This document shows, piece after piece, positions 1 through 6,135 of a stretch of 18,935 nucleotides of DNA. Origin of the DNA: an uncultured Oscillospiraceae bacterium. GTDB taxonomy: Bacteria > Bacillota > Clostridia > Oscillospirales > Oscillospiraceae. Position numbers and translations under genes: made by a program. The stretch is taken from assembly GCA_900759385.1 (NCBI GenBank), contig CAAEUZ010000112.1:1-18935 (forward strand), in the 5' to 3' direction. A model generated the notes under the pieces. It was not told the DNA's origin. It made no database searches and worked only from the letters and a program-made list of their open reading frames with translations. Every line of letters begins with the position of its first letter. The stretch's first letter is position 1.

Positions 1-25
1 CCGGCAAACCGGGACGGCGGCGCTC

Positions 26-337
26 TTAATTCTTTACGGGCAGGAGCACATCCGGCCAGAGGCCGTTGATGACCAGCATTACCCCGCCCAGACGGAGCAC
101 CGCACAGCGCTCTGTCCTGCCCGGGGAGAGTACGGTCAGCACGCCGCGGCTAAGCCGCCAGAGGCACGGCTCCCCGCCGCTCAGCCCGGTGCCGTCGCCG
201 TACAGCACCTCCGGCGCCCCTCCGCCGCCAAGCCTCTGCCAGCAGATGTCCCCTCCGTCCCCGCCCTCGGGTCCGGAAGATGCCAGCAGGGCCAGCAGCA
301 GCGCCAAAAACAGCGCGGCACAGACCGCCTTCTTCAC
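26..337 (-). CDS. small exported protein of unknown function
   Basis: I do not recognise the family. From a GTG start at 337 the product is 103 aa. It begins with two lysines and a leucine/alanine-rich hydrophobic stretch (residues about 4-19) like a Sec signal peptide or membrane anchor, followed by a glycine- and acid-rich spacer. The rest is a small beta-rich looking domain with three cysteines (C32, C58, C78). A GTG (346) and a TTG (343) lie in frame upstream. I chose 337 because GAGG at 349-352 then sits 8 nt upstream, whereas it would almost touch the 346 start. The frame ends in TAA at 26-28. A good promoter lies upstream at 391-419 and the XRE gene at 492 is divergent, so the pair may be a regulator with its target; this is inference. 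Confidence 0.6.
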   Translation of the reverse strand: MKKAVCAALFLALLLALLASSGPEGGDGGDICWQRLGGGGAPEVLYGDGTGLSGGEPCLWRLSRGVLTVLSPGRTERCAVLRLGGVMLVINGLWPDVLLPVKN

Positions 338-372
338 AGCCAACACCTCAAAAGCGAGCCCTTTCGACAGCT

Positions 373-392
373 CTTAACTCAACAGGGTTAAG
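373..392. promoter_or_regulatory. candidate operator dyad CTTAAC-N8-GTTAAG
   Basis: CTTAAC (373-378) and GTTAAG (387-392) form a perfect 6-bp inverted repeat around an 8-nt centre, overlapping the -10 and start region of the - strand promoter. The motif TTAACTCA (374-381) recurs at 464-471, and as TCAACTCA at 416-423. The adjacent XRE regulator is the obvious candidate binder; that is inference. Confidence 0.4.
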
Positions 393-419
393 TATAACAT
401 CCCTTCGCAGAAAAATCAA
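391..419 (-). promoter_or_regulatory. sigma-A-type promoter of the small exported protein gene
   Basis: Read on the - strand, TTGATT (419-414) and TATACT (396-391) are separated by exactly 17 nt. It points at the GTG at 337, giving a leader of about 45 nt. The -10 overlaps the right arm of a CTTAAC/GTTAAG dyad (373-392), a natural place for a repressor. Confidence 0.6.
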
Positions 420-437
420 CTCAAAAGAGGTAAGTTC

Positions 438-465
438 TTGACCTCCGACTGGATACCATTAAATT
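438..465 (+). promoter_or_regulatory. candidate promoter of the short XRE regulator gene
   Basis: TTGACC (438-443) is a good -35. TAAATT (460-465), 16 nt downstream, is a moderate -10 with 4 of 6 consensus bases. A TTAACTCA box (464-471) overlaps the -10, which would fit autoregulation. Confidence 0.4.
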
Positions 466-491
466 AACTCATAATAGTTGGGTGTGGTGTT

Positions 492-734
492 ATGACAGTG
501 GGAGAAGCGGTGAGGCGGAGGATACTGGGCCTCTGCGCCGAGCGCGGCATAACGGTCAACAAGCTGGCGACGATGAGCGGCGTGACGCAGAGCACGGTGA
601 ACAACATCGTCAGCGGGCGCAACGGCAGCACGACGGTATCCACCGTCAAAAAGCTCTGCGACGGGCTGGAGATCAGCATCGTCGAGTTTTTCGACTCGCC
701 GGAGTTTGAAAACCTCGAGCAGGAGCTTAAATAG
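492..734 (+). CDS. short XRE-family helix-turn-helix regulator
   Basis: This 80-aa protein is essentially one Cro/C1-type HTH domain (residues about 4-70). It has the usual pattern of recognition region (QSTVNNIVSGRN, about 34-45) followed by a helix of the type TVKKLCDGLEISIVEFF. It should be a cytoplasmic DNA-binding protein with no sensor or membrane part. It starts at ATG 492; the ribosome binding site is weak (GGGTG a few bases upstream), in contrast to most genes here. It ends in TAG at 732-734 just before a strong hairpin. It is divergent from the small exported protein gene and shares an intergenic region with repeated TYAACTCA boxes, suggesting autoregulation and control of that neighbour. 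The HTH assignment is secure; the targets are inferred. Confidence 0.85.
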   Translation: MTVGEAVRRRILGLCAERGITVNKLATMSGVTQSTVNNIVSGRNGSTTVSTVKKLCDGLEISIVEFFDSPEFENLEQELK

Positions 735-738
735 CAAG

Positions 739-766
739 CGGCGCGGCCTTGTGGCCGCGCCGTTTT
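739..766. terminator. terminator between convergent genes
   Basis: A perfect 10-bp GC stem (739-748 with 753-762), loop TTGT, is followed by TTTT (763-766) in the + direction. It ends the XRE gene. On the - strand it lies just past the mrr stop codon (TGA, 768-766), but without a clear U-run in that direction. Confidence 0.8.
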
Positions 767-1668
767 CACAGGTCCTGATAGGCCTCGAAGGCGTCCGAGT
801 CTATCCCCTTTATCTCAAAAGTCTTCTTCACGCTCACGCCGAAGTTGTGCTCTATCATGTAGCGGGTCAGCTTGCGGCCGTCCATGAGCACCACATGCTG
901 TCCTCTGGCGTATTCTATGGCCTGCCTGCTGAAGCGCGATGTGGTGACGAACAGGCCGCGGCCGCCCTTGCCGGATATCGCCCCGACAAAGGCCTGGACG
1001 TCCGGGCGGCCCACCAGATGGTCGGGGTCCCAGCGCTTGGCCTGCACGTAAATGAGGTCAAAGCCCAGCTTGTCCTCCATGATTATGCCGTCTATGCCCT
1101 CGTCGCCGGTGACCGGGGTGGTGCTGGCGGCGTTTTCAAAGGTGCCGTAGCCCATCCGCGCCATCAGGTCGAGCACCATGCGCTCAAAGGCCGTGGGCGA
1201 GAGCTTGAGCACCTCGGCCAACAGGTCGTCGGCCAGGCTCTGGTTTATCCTGGCGAAGGCGTTCTCCAGCTCGTCGTCGGGCGTGTCCGGCTCCGCGGCC
1301 TCCTCCTCCCGGGACTCCCTGCTGAAGGAGCCGACAAACTCGCGGAAGGAGTCATAGCGGCTGAGATAGGCGTTGTCTATGACGGGCGGGTTTTCCCTCA
1401 CCACCCGCTGCCCCTCCGGCGTTATGATATATACGCCGCGGGAGACGTTGTCTATCAGCCCCGCCTTTTTGAGGTATGTACGCGCCCAGCCCGCCCGGTT
1501 GACAAAATAGGTCTGGCGCCCGCTGGGCATCATCTGGGCCAGGTCGCTCTCCGTGAGACTGAACTTGCGTATCAGGGCCTCTTTGAGCTCGCCGAAACTG
1601 CGGCTCCTGCCGTCGGCCATGAATTCCAGTATCGGCTTGTGCATCTCGTAGTATTTCGGTACGCTCAT
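766..1668 (-). CDS. mrr: Mrr-type restriction endonuclease
   Basis: The 300-aa product matches the two-domain Mrr layout. An N-terminal winged-helix Mrr_N-like domain (about 1-95) is followed by an acidic linker (about 116-140) and a C-terminal Mrr catalytic domain of the PD-(D/E)xK fold (about 155-270). Visible catalytic-domain features are FERMVLDLMARMGY from residue 161, with E162, then D193 in GIDG, and Q209-x-K211 in the strand IYVQAKRW. Mrr enzymes are type IV, cutting DNA that carries foreign methylation. There is no methyltransferase or specificity gene beside it, consistent with a stand-alone type IV enzyme. ATG at 1668 has AGGAG 7 nt upstream. It is the last gene of the SDR-GNAT-mrr series, 25 bp after the GNAT stop, and converges on the short XRE gene. 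Confidence 0.88.
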   Translation of the reverse strand: MSVPKYYEMHKPILEFMADGRSRSFGELKEALIRKFSLTESDLAQMMPSGRQTYFVNRAGWARTYLKKAGLIDNVSRGVYIITPEGQRVVRENPPVIDNAYLSRYDSFREFVGSFSRESREEEAAEPDTPDDELENAFARINQSLADDLLAEVLKLSPTAFERMVLDLMARMGYGTFENAASTTPVTGDEGIDGIIMEDKLGFDLIYVQAKRWDPDHLVGRPDVQAFVGAISGKGGRGLFVTTSRFSRQAIEYARGQHVVLMDGRKLTRYMIEHNFGVSVKKTFEIKGIDSDAFEAYQDL

Positions 1669-1693
1669 TTTCCTGCTCCTTTCCCTGACCTGC

Positions 1694-2170
1694 TCAGCTG
1701 CCCAGCGCCGCCAGGGCCTCGCCGGTGAGCCGGTATGTCGTCCACTCGCTCTGCGGCACGGCGCCGAGGGCGAGGTAAAAGTCTATGCTGGGCCGGTTCC
1801 AGTCCAGGCAGGACCACTCCAGCCGCCCGCAGCCGAGCTGCACACACTCGCGCGCGAGATGCCGCATCAGCCCCAGGCCCAGGCCGCGTCCGCGGTACTC
1901 GGGCCGCACATAGAGATCCTCAAGGTAGATGCCGGCGCGGCCCAGAAAGGTGGAGAAGTTGTGGAAGTAGAGGGCGAAGCCCGCCTCCACGCCGTCGCAG
2001 AGCGCGAACACGACTTTGGCCACACGTTTTTCAAAGAGCCAGTCGGCGAGGACGCCGGCATCCGCGACCACCTGGTCGGCCAGCTTCTCGTACTCCGCCA
2101 GGTCGCGGATAAACTTCATTATCAGCTCAATGTCCCCGCGCTCCGCGGGACGGTAGGTTATATCTGGCAT
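1694..2170 (-). CDS. GNAT-family N-acetyltransferase
   Basis: This 158-aa protein is a single GNAT domain, predicted to transfer acetyl from acetyl-CoA to an amine. The start (RPAERGDIELIMKFIRDLAEYEK) and the region YLEDLYVRPEYRGRGLG (about 82-98), with the acetyl-CoA binding RGRGLG at 93-98, are typical. So is the late CLDWNRPSIDFYLALGA segment (121-137). The pattern resembles diamine/thialysine (SSAT-like) acetyltransferases; the substrate is inferred and not secure. ATG at 2170 is preceded by GAGGAG. It lies 40 bp after the SDR stop and 25 bp before mrr on the same strand, so it is probably the middle gene of one transcript. Confidence 0.85.
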   Translation of the reverse strand: MPDITYRPAERGDIELIMKFIRDLAEYEKLADQVVADAGVLADWLFEKRVAKVVFALCDGVEAGFALYFHNFSTFLGRAGIYLEDLYVRPEYRGRGLGLGLMRHLARECVQLGCGRLEWSCLDWNRPSIDFYLALGAVPQSEWTTYRLTGEALAALGS

Positions 2171-2210
2171 ATTATCTCCTCACTTCCCTGTTTTCCGGCG
2201 CAGCTGCGCC

Positions 2211-2996
2211 TTATTTGGCGTACATCCTGCCCACTATGTAGTTTGAAACCCGCCTGGGCAGCAGCTTTGCCGCCATGGCGGCGGCCTTGTACGGGACGCC
2301 GAGGGCTTTCAGCGGCGACGAGCGCCGCAGCAGGGCGACCCTGGCCACATAGGCCCCGGCCTGTTCCGGGCTCATGCCGGTCTCCTCGTCGTGCTCCATC
2401 TTGGCCACCGAGCGGGCCACACGCCCGGCATAGGCGCCCTCCTCCACGGTCTTGCGCCTGGCCCCGGTGAAGCCGGAGCGGATATCCCCGGGCAGCACGG
2501 CGCAGACGCTGATGTTGAACGGCCTCACCTCGTTCTGCAGCGCGAGGACATAGGCGTCAATGGCGGCCTTGCTGACAGAGTACCACAGCTGAAAGGGTAT
2601 TGGCAATATTCCCGCGATGGAGCTCATGCAGACTATGCGTCCCCCGCCCTGCGCGCGCATTTGCGGCAGCACGGCCCTGACGGAGTTGTCCATGCCGAAT
2701 AGGTTGAGCTCCAGCTGGGCGTGTGCGTCGGCTGAGCTCGTCAGCTCCGCCGCCCCGGAGATGCCGAAGCCCGCGTTGCAGACGAGTATGTCCACCCGGC
2801 CGGCCCGCCGCACCACTTCGGCGACGGCGGCGCGGACCGCATCCTCGTCCGTGACGTCGCAGGTGATGTGCTCAACTCCCTCCGCGGCCACCTCGTGGCG
2901 CGAGAACTCGAACACCCTGCACTGCGCCTCCGCCAGCGAACGGGCCGTGCAGCGGCCGATCCCGCCGCTGCCCCCGGTAACTATGGCTACCTTCAT
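2211..2996 (-). CDS. short-chain dehydrogenase/reductase (SDR)
   Basis: A 261-aa classical SDR with a Rossmann fold. The NAD(P)-binding TGGSGGIG is at residues 7-14 and the structural NAG at 74-76. The catalytic triad is S126, Y139 and K143 (YSVSK). Asp47 in CDVTD is the usual adenine-ring contact. The C-terminal 60 residues, rich in basic and hydrophobic residues (LKALGVPYKAAAMAAKLLPRR), may sit at a membrane, as in SDRs acting on lipid-like substrates; this is a guess and the substrate is unknown. ATG at 2996 has AGGAGG 10 nt upstream and a good promoter at 3029-3057. It is the first gene of the SDR-GNAT-mrr operon. Confidence 0.88.
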   Translation of the reverse strand: MKVAIVTGGSGGIGRCTARSLAEAQCRVFEFSRHEVAAEGVEHITCDVTDEDAVRAAVAEVVRRAGRVDILVCNAGFGISGAAELTSSADAHAQLELNLFGMDNSVRAVLPQMRAQGGGRIVCMSSIAGILPIPFQLWYSVSKAAIDAYVLALQNEVRPFNISVCAVLPGDIRSGFTGARRKTVEEGAYAGRVARSVAKMEHDEETGMSPEQAGAYVARVALLRRSSPLKALGVPYKAAAMAAKLLPRRVSNYIVGRMYAK

Positions 2997-3028
2997 GTAT
3001 TATGATCCTCCTTTTACTTTCCACGGAG

Positions 3029-3057
3029 AGGATAGCACCTGACCACAAAAGTGTCAA
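3029..3057 (-). promoter_or_regulatory. promoter of the SDR-GNAT-mrr operon
   Basis: On the - strand a perfect -35 TTGACA (3057-3052) is followed after exactly 17 nt by TATCCT (3034-3029). The SDR start codon lies about 30 nt further on with a strong AGGAGG. Confidence 0.7.
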
Positions 3058-3063
3058 GAGCAG

Positions 3064-3089
3064 CCCCGCGCAACAAGTATTGCGCGGGG
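3064..3089. repeat. perfect 10-bp inverted repeat in the divergent intergenic region
   Basis: CCCCGCGCAA (3064-3073) and TTGCGCGGGG (3080-3089) flank the 6-nt centre CAAGTA. There is no U-run directly after it on either strand. It sits immediately upstream of the SDR -35 and about 18 bp upstream of the XRE gene's -35, so an operator serving both promoters is more likely than a terminator. This is inference. Confidence 0.5.
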
Positions 3090-3106
3090 GAAATGGGGCG
3101 TTTTTA

Positions 3107-3135
3107 TTTACTTGGCCCCGGGGATATGATATATT
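3107..3135 (+). promoter_or_regulatory. candidate promoter of the XRE/membrane regulator
   Basis: TTTACT (3107-3112) and TATATT (3130-3135) are 17 nt apart, pointing at the ATG at 3162. The AGGAGG at about 3148-3153 lies within the short leader. Confidence 0.5.
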
Positions 3136-3161
3136 CGGCTTGGGAACAGGAGGCGCTCTAC

Positions 3162-3857
3162 ATGACGTTTGCGGAAAAACTCGCCGCGCTGCGGCAAAAG
3201 TACGGCATGACCCAGGAGCAGGTGGCCCGGGCCGTAGGCGTGACGCGCCAGGCGGTCTCGCGCTGGGAACGCGGCACAAGCCTGCCGGATTCCGTCGCCC
3301 TTCTCCGTCTGGCCGAGGAGTTCAATGTGGAGCCGGACTGGCTCATGGATGAGGGCGAGGCCGGCGAGCCCGAACCCCGGCGCGTGAAGCGGGGCCGCTT
3401 CACCATGGCGGACCGGGTCTGGCTGGTGATACTCGCGGCAATGCTCGTATTTACCGCCGTATACAGCGCGGTATTCTGGGCCAACAGGGACCGCATCGCC
3501 GCCCTGCTGACGGCACAGCAGGATGTTTACCGTCTCTATCAGGTCTTCCTCTACGTACAATTTGTCTTCCTGGCCCCCTGGATGCGCTTTGCGCTCGGCT
3601 GGACTGCCGGGGCGCTCTTCTGCCGCTTTGCGCTCACGCCAGAGCGCAGGGTGCAGAAGTGGCTGCGCACAGCGGCCTGGATCAGCATGGCGGTCTACGC
3701 GCTCATGTTCGCGCTCTCGGTGCTGCTGCGCCTGGTGGAGGTTGATTTCAACAGCCCGCTGCGCCTTTTCTATTCCTTCCTGGCCAACAACCCTTCATAC
3801 ATGATGCTCCCCGGGGCCCTCTTCGCCCTCTCGCGCGAGCGCCCGCGCCTGAGCTGA
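3162..3857 (+). CDS. XRE-family regulator with C-terminal membrane segments
   Basis: The 231-aa product has an N-terminal Cro/C1-type HTH (about 5-58; MTQEQVARAVGVTRQAVSRWERG) and an acidic linker (59-75). A membrane region follows, with hydrophobic segments at about 86-106, 124-153 and 171-193. This architecture, a DNA-binding domain tethered to the membrane, is common in Clostridia and usually of unknown signal. I chose ATG 3162 because AGGAGG lies 8 nt upstream and the HTH starts at the usual distance. The frame is open upstream to 3051, but that extension covers the promoter and dyad and has no family look. It is divergent from the SDR operon, which it may regulate. It ends at a bidirectional terminator facing the cytidylate-kinase-like gene. 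Confidence 0.82.
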   Translation: MTFAEKLAALRQKYGMTQEQVARAVGVTRQAVSRWERGTSLPDSVALLRLAEEFNVEPDWLMDEGEAGEPEPRRVKRGRFTMADRVWLVILAAMLVFTAVYSAVFWANRDRIAALLTAQQDVYRLYQVFLYVQFVFLAPWMRFALGWTAGALFCRFALTPERRVQKWLRTAAWISMAVYALMFALSVLLRLVEVDFNSPLRLFYSFLANNPSYMMLPGALFALSRERPRLS

Positions 3858-3898
3858 TGCGCCGCCGTGCATTGCAAAGACCGCAACGAAATACAGAC

Positions 3899-3933
3899 AA
3901 AAAGGCCGCCGGCCCGTGGGCTGGCGGCCTTTT
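3899..3933. terminator. bidirectional terminator between convergent genes
   Basis: A 12-bp GC-rich stem (3904-3915 with 3918-3929, one G-T pair) is flanked by AAAAA (3899-3903) on the left and TTTT (3930-3933) on the right. It works for the XRE/membrane gene (+) and for the end of the liv operon (-). Confidence 0.88.
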
Positions 3934-3958
3934 CTGCTTGTTTCCGGCGGAGCTGCGC

Positions 3959-4603
3959 TTATTTCTCCAGAGCGTTTATCTTGAACATCACATCCAGGCT
4001 GCTGACTATGATGTCCACGGCCTCTTCGCCGGGGTGGCGCGAGGAGTCTATGCTGATATCGAAGTGCTCCGCGCTCATCCAGTGTGAGCCCGTATAGCGC
4101 TTGTAGTAGTCGGCGCGCTTTTTGTCCGTGGTGAGCACGTGGCGGCGCACCTCCGCCTCCGTCTTCTGGGGCAGGACGTACATCTGCTGCTTTATCCTGT
4201 CCTCCAGCGGTGCGTGGATGAAAACGCGCAGGACATTGGGCCGGTCGCGCAGAAGGTAGTCGGCGCAGCGGCCCACTATCACGCAGCTCTCGTTGCCGGC
4301 GAGCTCCTTGATTATCTCCGCCTGGAAGGTGAAGAGGTTCAGGTCGCTCGTGAACTCGTCGCTGTCGGGAGGCAGGAGCTTGCCGGTGTACACCTTGTTG
4401 GCCGCGTTGAAGAGCTTCATACGGTGCACGTCCTCGTCCGCGGCGCCGAACAGGTGCTCGGAGATGCCGCTCCGGTCGGAGGCCATGCGGATCAGCTTGT
4501 AGTCGTAAAACGGTATTCCCAGTCTTTCGGCGGTCAGTTTTCCTATTGCATTGCCGCAGCTGCCGTGCTGCCGTGAGATGGTTATGACATAGTTGTCTGC
4601 CAT
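3959..4603 (-). CDS. cytidylate kinase-like protein, last gene of the liv operon
   Basis: The 214-aa product fits the cytidylate-kinase-like family (Cytidylate_kin2 type). The N-terminus ITISRQHGSCGNAIGKLTAE (from residue 7) is the family's nucleotide-binding loop, in place of a canonical GxxxxGKS/T. Further on are the IPFYDYKLI motif (30-38), VIVGRCADYLL (108-118) and FIHAPLEDRI (128-137). Members are common in Clostridia but their substrate is generally not established, and it should not be named cmk. ATG 4603 has GGGGGAG about 5 nt upstream. The gene begins 22 bp after livF stops and ends at the terminator at 3899-3933. Co-transcription with the amino acid importer is therefore likely; a functional link is unknown. 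Confidence 0.82.
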   Translation of the reverse strand: MADNYVITISRQHGSCGNAIGKLTAERLGIPFYDYKLIRMASDRSGISEHLFGAADEDVHRMKLFNAANKVYTGKLLPPDSDEFTSDLNLFTFQAEIIKELAGNESCVIVGRCADYLLRDRPNVLRVFIHAPLEDRIKQQMYVLPQKTEAEVRRHVLTTDKKRADYYKRYTGSHWMSAEHFDISIDSSRHPGEEAVDIIVSSLDVMFKINALEK

Positions 4604-4625
4604 CTTTACTCCCCCTTATTCGTTT

Positions 4626-5330
4626 TCAGGCGCCCAGGTAGGCGCGGCGTACCTTGTCGTCGTGCAGGAGATCCCGGGCCCTGCCGGACATGGAAATCAG
4701 GCCGGTCTCCAGCACGTATGCCCTGTCGGAGATGGACAGCGCCATCTTGGCGTTCTGCTCCACGAGCAGGACTGTTATGCCGTCACTGTGCAGAGTCTTG
4801 ACGATGGAGAATATCTCCTTTACCAGTATGGGCGACAGGCCCATGCTCGGCTCGTCCAGCAGCAGCATCCTGGGCTCGGTCATCAACGCGCGGCCCATGG
4901 CCAGCATCTGCTGCTCGCCGCCGGACAGGGTGCCCGCCAGCTGGCGCGCGCGCTCGGAAAGGCGCGGGAAGTGGTCGTAAACCATGGCCAGCTGCTTTTT
5001 TATCTTCGCCTTGTCCCGGACGATGTACGCGCCCATCATGAGGTTTTCCTCCACCGTCATGCGCGCGAAGACATGCCGTCCCTCAGGGACGTGGGCCAGG
5101 CCCAGCTCAATTATCCTGTTGGGCGCGGTCTTGCGCAGGTCGGTTCCGTCGAGCATTATGGAGCCGCTCTCGGCTGGTACGAGGCCGCTTATCGTGTGCA
5201 GGGTGGTCGTCTTGCCCGCGCCGTTGGCGCCGATGAGGGAGACGAGCTCCCCGTCGTTAACCTCCAGCGAGATGCCCTTTATGGCGCGCACGGCGCCGTA
5301 GGAGACGTGCAGGTCCTGAATCTTAAGCAA
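4626..5330 (-). CDS. livF: branched-chain amino acid ABC transporter ATP-binding protein LivF
   Basis: A 234-aa ABC ATPase, the second of the two that power HAAT-type importers. Walker A is GANGAGKT (34-41), the signature LSGGEQQ (135-141) and Walker B LLLDEP (156-161). The LivF-typical segment VEQNAKMAL takes the switch position, and HVPEGRHVFARMTVEENL (about 80-97) is characteristic of the LivF branch. The start is TTG at 5330, with AGGAGG 9 nt upstream inside livG; the two frames overlap by 8 nt, so translation is probably coupled. It acts on the cytoplasmic face with LivG, LivH and LivM. Confidence 0.93.
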   Translation of the reverse strand: MLKIQDLHVSYGAVRAIKGISLEVNDGELVSLIGANGAGKTTTLHTISGLVPAESGSIMLDGTDLRKTAPNRIIELGLAHVPEGRHVFARMTVEENLMMGAYIVRDKAKIKKQLAMVYDHFPRLSERARQLAGTLSGGEQQMLAMGRALMTEPRMLLLDEPSMGLSPILVKEIFSIVKTLHSDGITVLLVEQNAKMALSISDRAYVLETGLISMSGRARDLLHDDKVRRAYLGA

Positions 5331-6135
5331 GGTTCTCGCCCTCCTCTTCGTCGTTCTCGCCCAGGTAGGCGGCTATGACGCGCGGGTTGTTGGCTATCTC
5401 CTCCGGCCCGCCCTCGGCTATGGTCTGGCCGTAGTCTATGACGGTGATGCGCTCGCAGAGCTTCATGACCAGGCTCATATCGTGCTCGATGAGCAGTATG
5501 GCGATGCCGAAGCGCTCGCGCACTATGCTGATGCACTCGACCAGCTCCGCCGTCTCGGTGGGGTTCATGCCGGCCGCCGGCTCATCCAGGAGCAGCACCT
5601 TCATGTCGGTGGCGAGCGCGCGGGCTATCTCCAGCTTGCGCTGCTGGCCGTAGGGGAGGCTGCTGGCCGGCTGCTCCGCATACTCCTTCAGGTGGAAGAT
5701 GTCAAGCAGGTCCAGGGCCTTCTGTTCCATGGCCGCCTCTGCCTTCCAGTACCCGGGGGTGCGGAATAGCGCCGCGCCCATGCGGTACTTTATGTCCTTG
5801 GAGAAGGCCGCCTTGACGTTGTCTATGACGCTCATCTGCCTGAAGAGGCGGATGTTCTGGAAAGTGCGGGCGATGCCCGCCTCGACGAACTGGTGCGTCT
5901 TTCTGCCGTTGAGCACCTCGCCGTCAAGGATGACGCTGCCCTCGGTGGGGACATACACGCCGGTGAGCAGGTTGAATACGGTCGTTTTACCGGCGCCGTT
6001 GGGGCCGATGAGGCCGGCGAGCTCGCCGGGGTAGAGCTTTATGTTGAAGTCCTGCACGGCCTTGAGGCCGCCGAAGGATATGCCCAGCCCCCTGGTCTCG
6101 AGTACGGGGATATCGCTGCGTTTGACTTCGCTCAT
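5323..6135 (-). CDS. livG: branched-chain amino acid ABC transporter ATP-binding protein LivG
   Basis: This 270-aa ABC ATPase carries Walker A GPNGAGKT (44-51), a LivG-type signature LPYGQQRKLEIARAL (160-174) replacing LSGGQ, Walker B LLLDEPAAGMNP (181-192) and switch histidine H218 (IEHDM). The LPYG form of the signature and the AGMNP after Walker B distinguish LivG from LivF. The C-terminus is acidic (NDEEEGE). ATG at 6135 overlaps the livM stop as ATGA and is preceded by a GGAGG-like site. It pairs with LivF to energise import. Confidence 0.94.
   Translation of the reverse strand: MSEVKRSDIPVLETRGLGISFGGLKAVQDFNIKLYPGELAGLIGPNGAGKTTVFNLLTGVYVPTEGSVILDGEVLNGRKTHQFVEAGIARTFQNIRLFRQMSVIDNVKAAFSKDIKYRMGAALFRTPGYWKAEAAMEQKALDLLDIFHLKEYAEQPASSLPYGQQRKLEIARALATDMKVLLLDEPAAGMNPTETAELVECISIVRERFGIAILLIEHDMSLVMKLCERITVIDYGQTIAEGGPEEIANNPRVIAAYLGENDEEEGENLA

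Noticed and set aside
706..1728. Open frame of 340 codons on the + strand
   Set aside because: It is antisense to mrr, whose product has recognisable motifs and a good ribosome binding site; the long frame is a by-product of high GC content.
3051..3161. Upstream extension of the XRE/membrane regulator frame by 37 codons
   Set aside because: The extension spans the promoter and dyad, while ATG 3162 has AGGAGG at 8 nt and starts at the normal HTH boundary.
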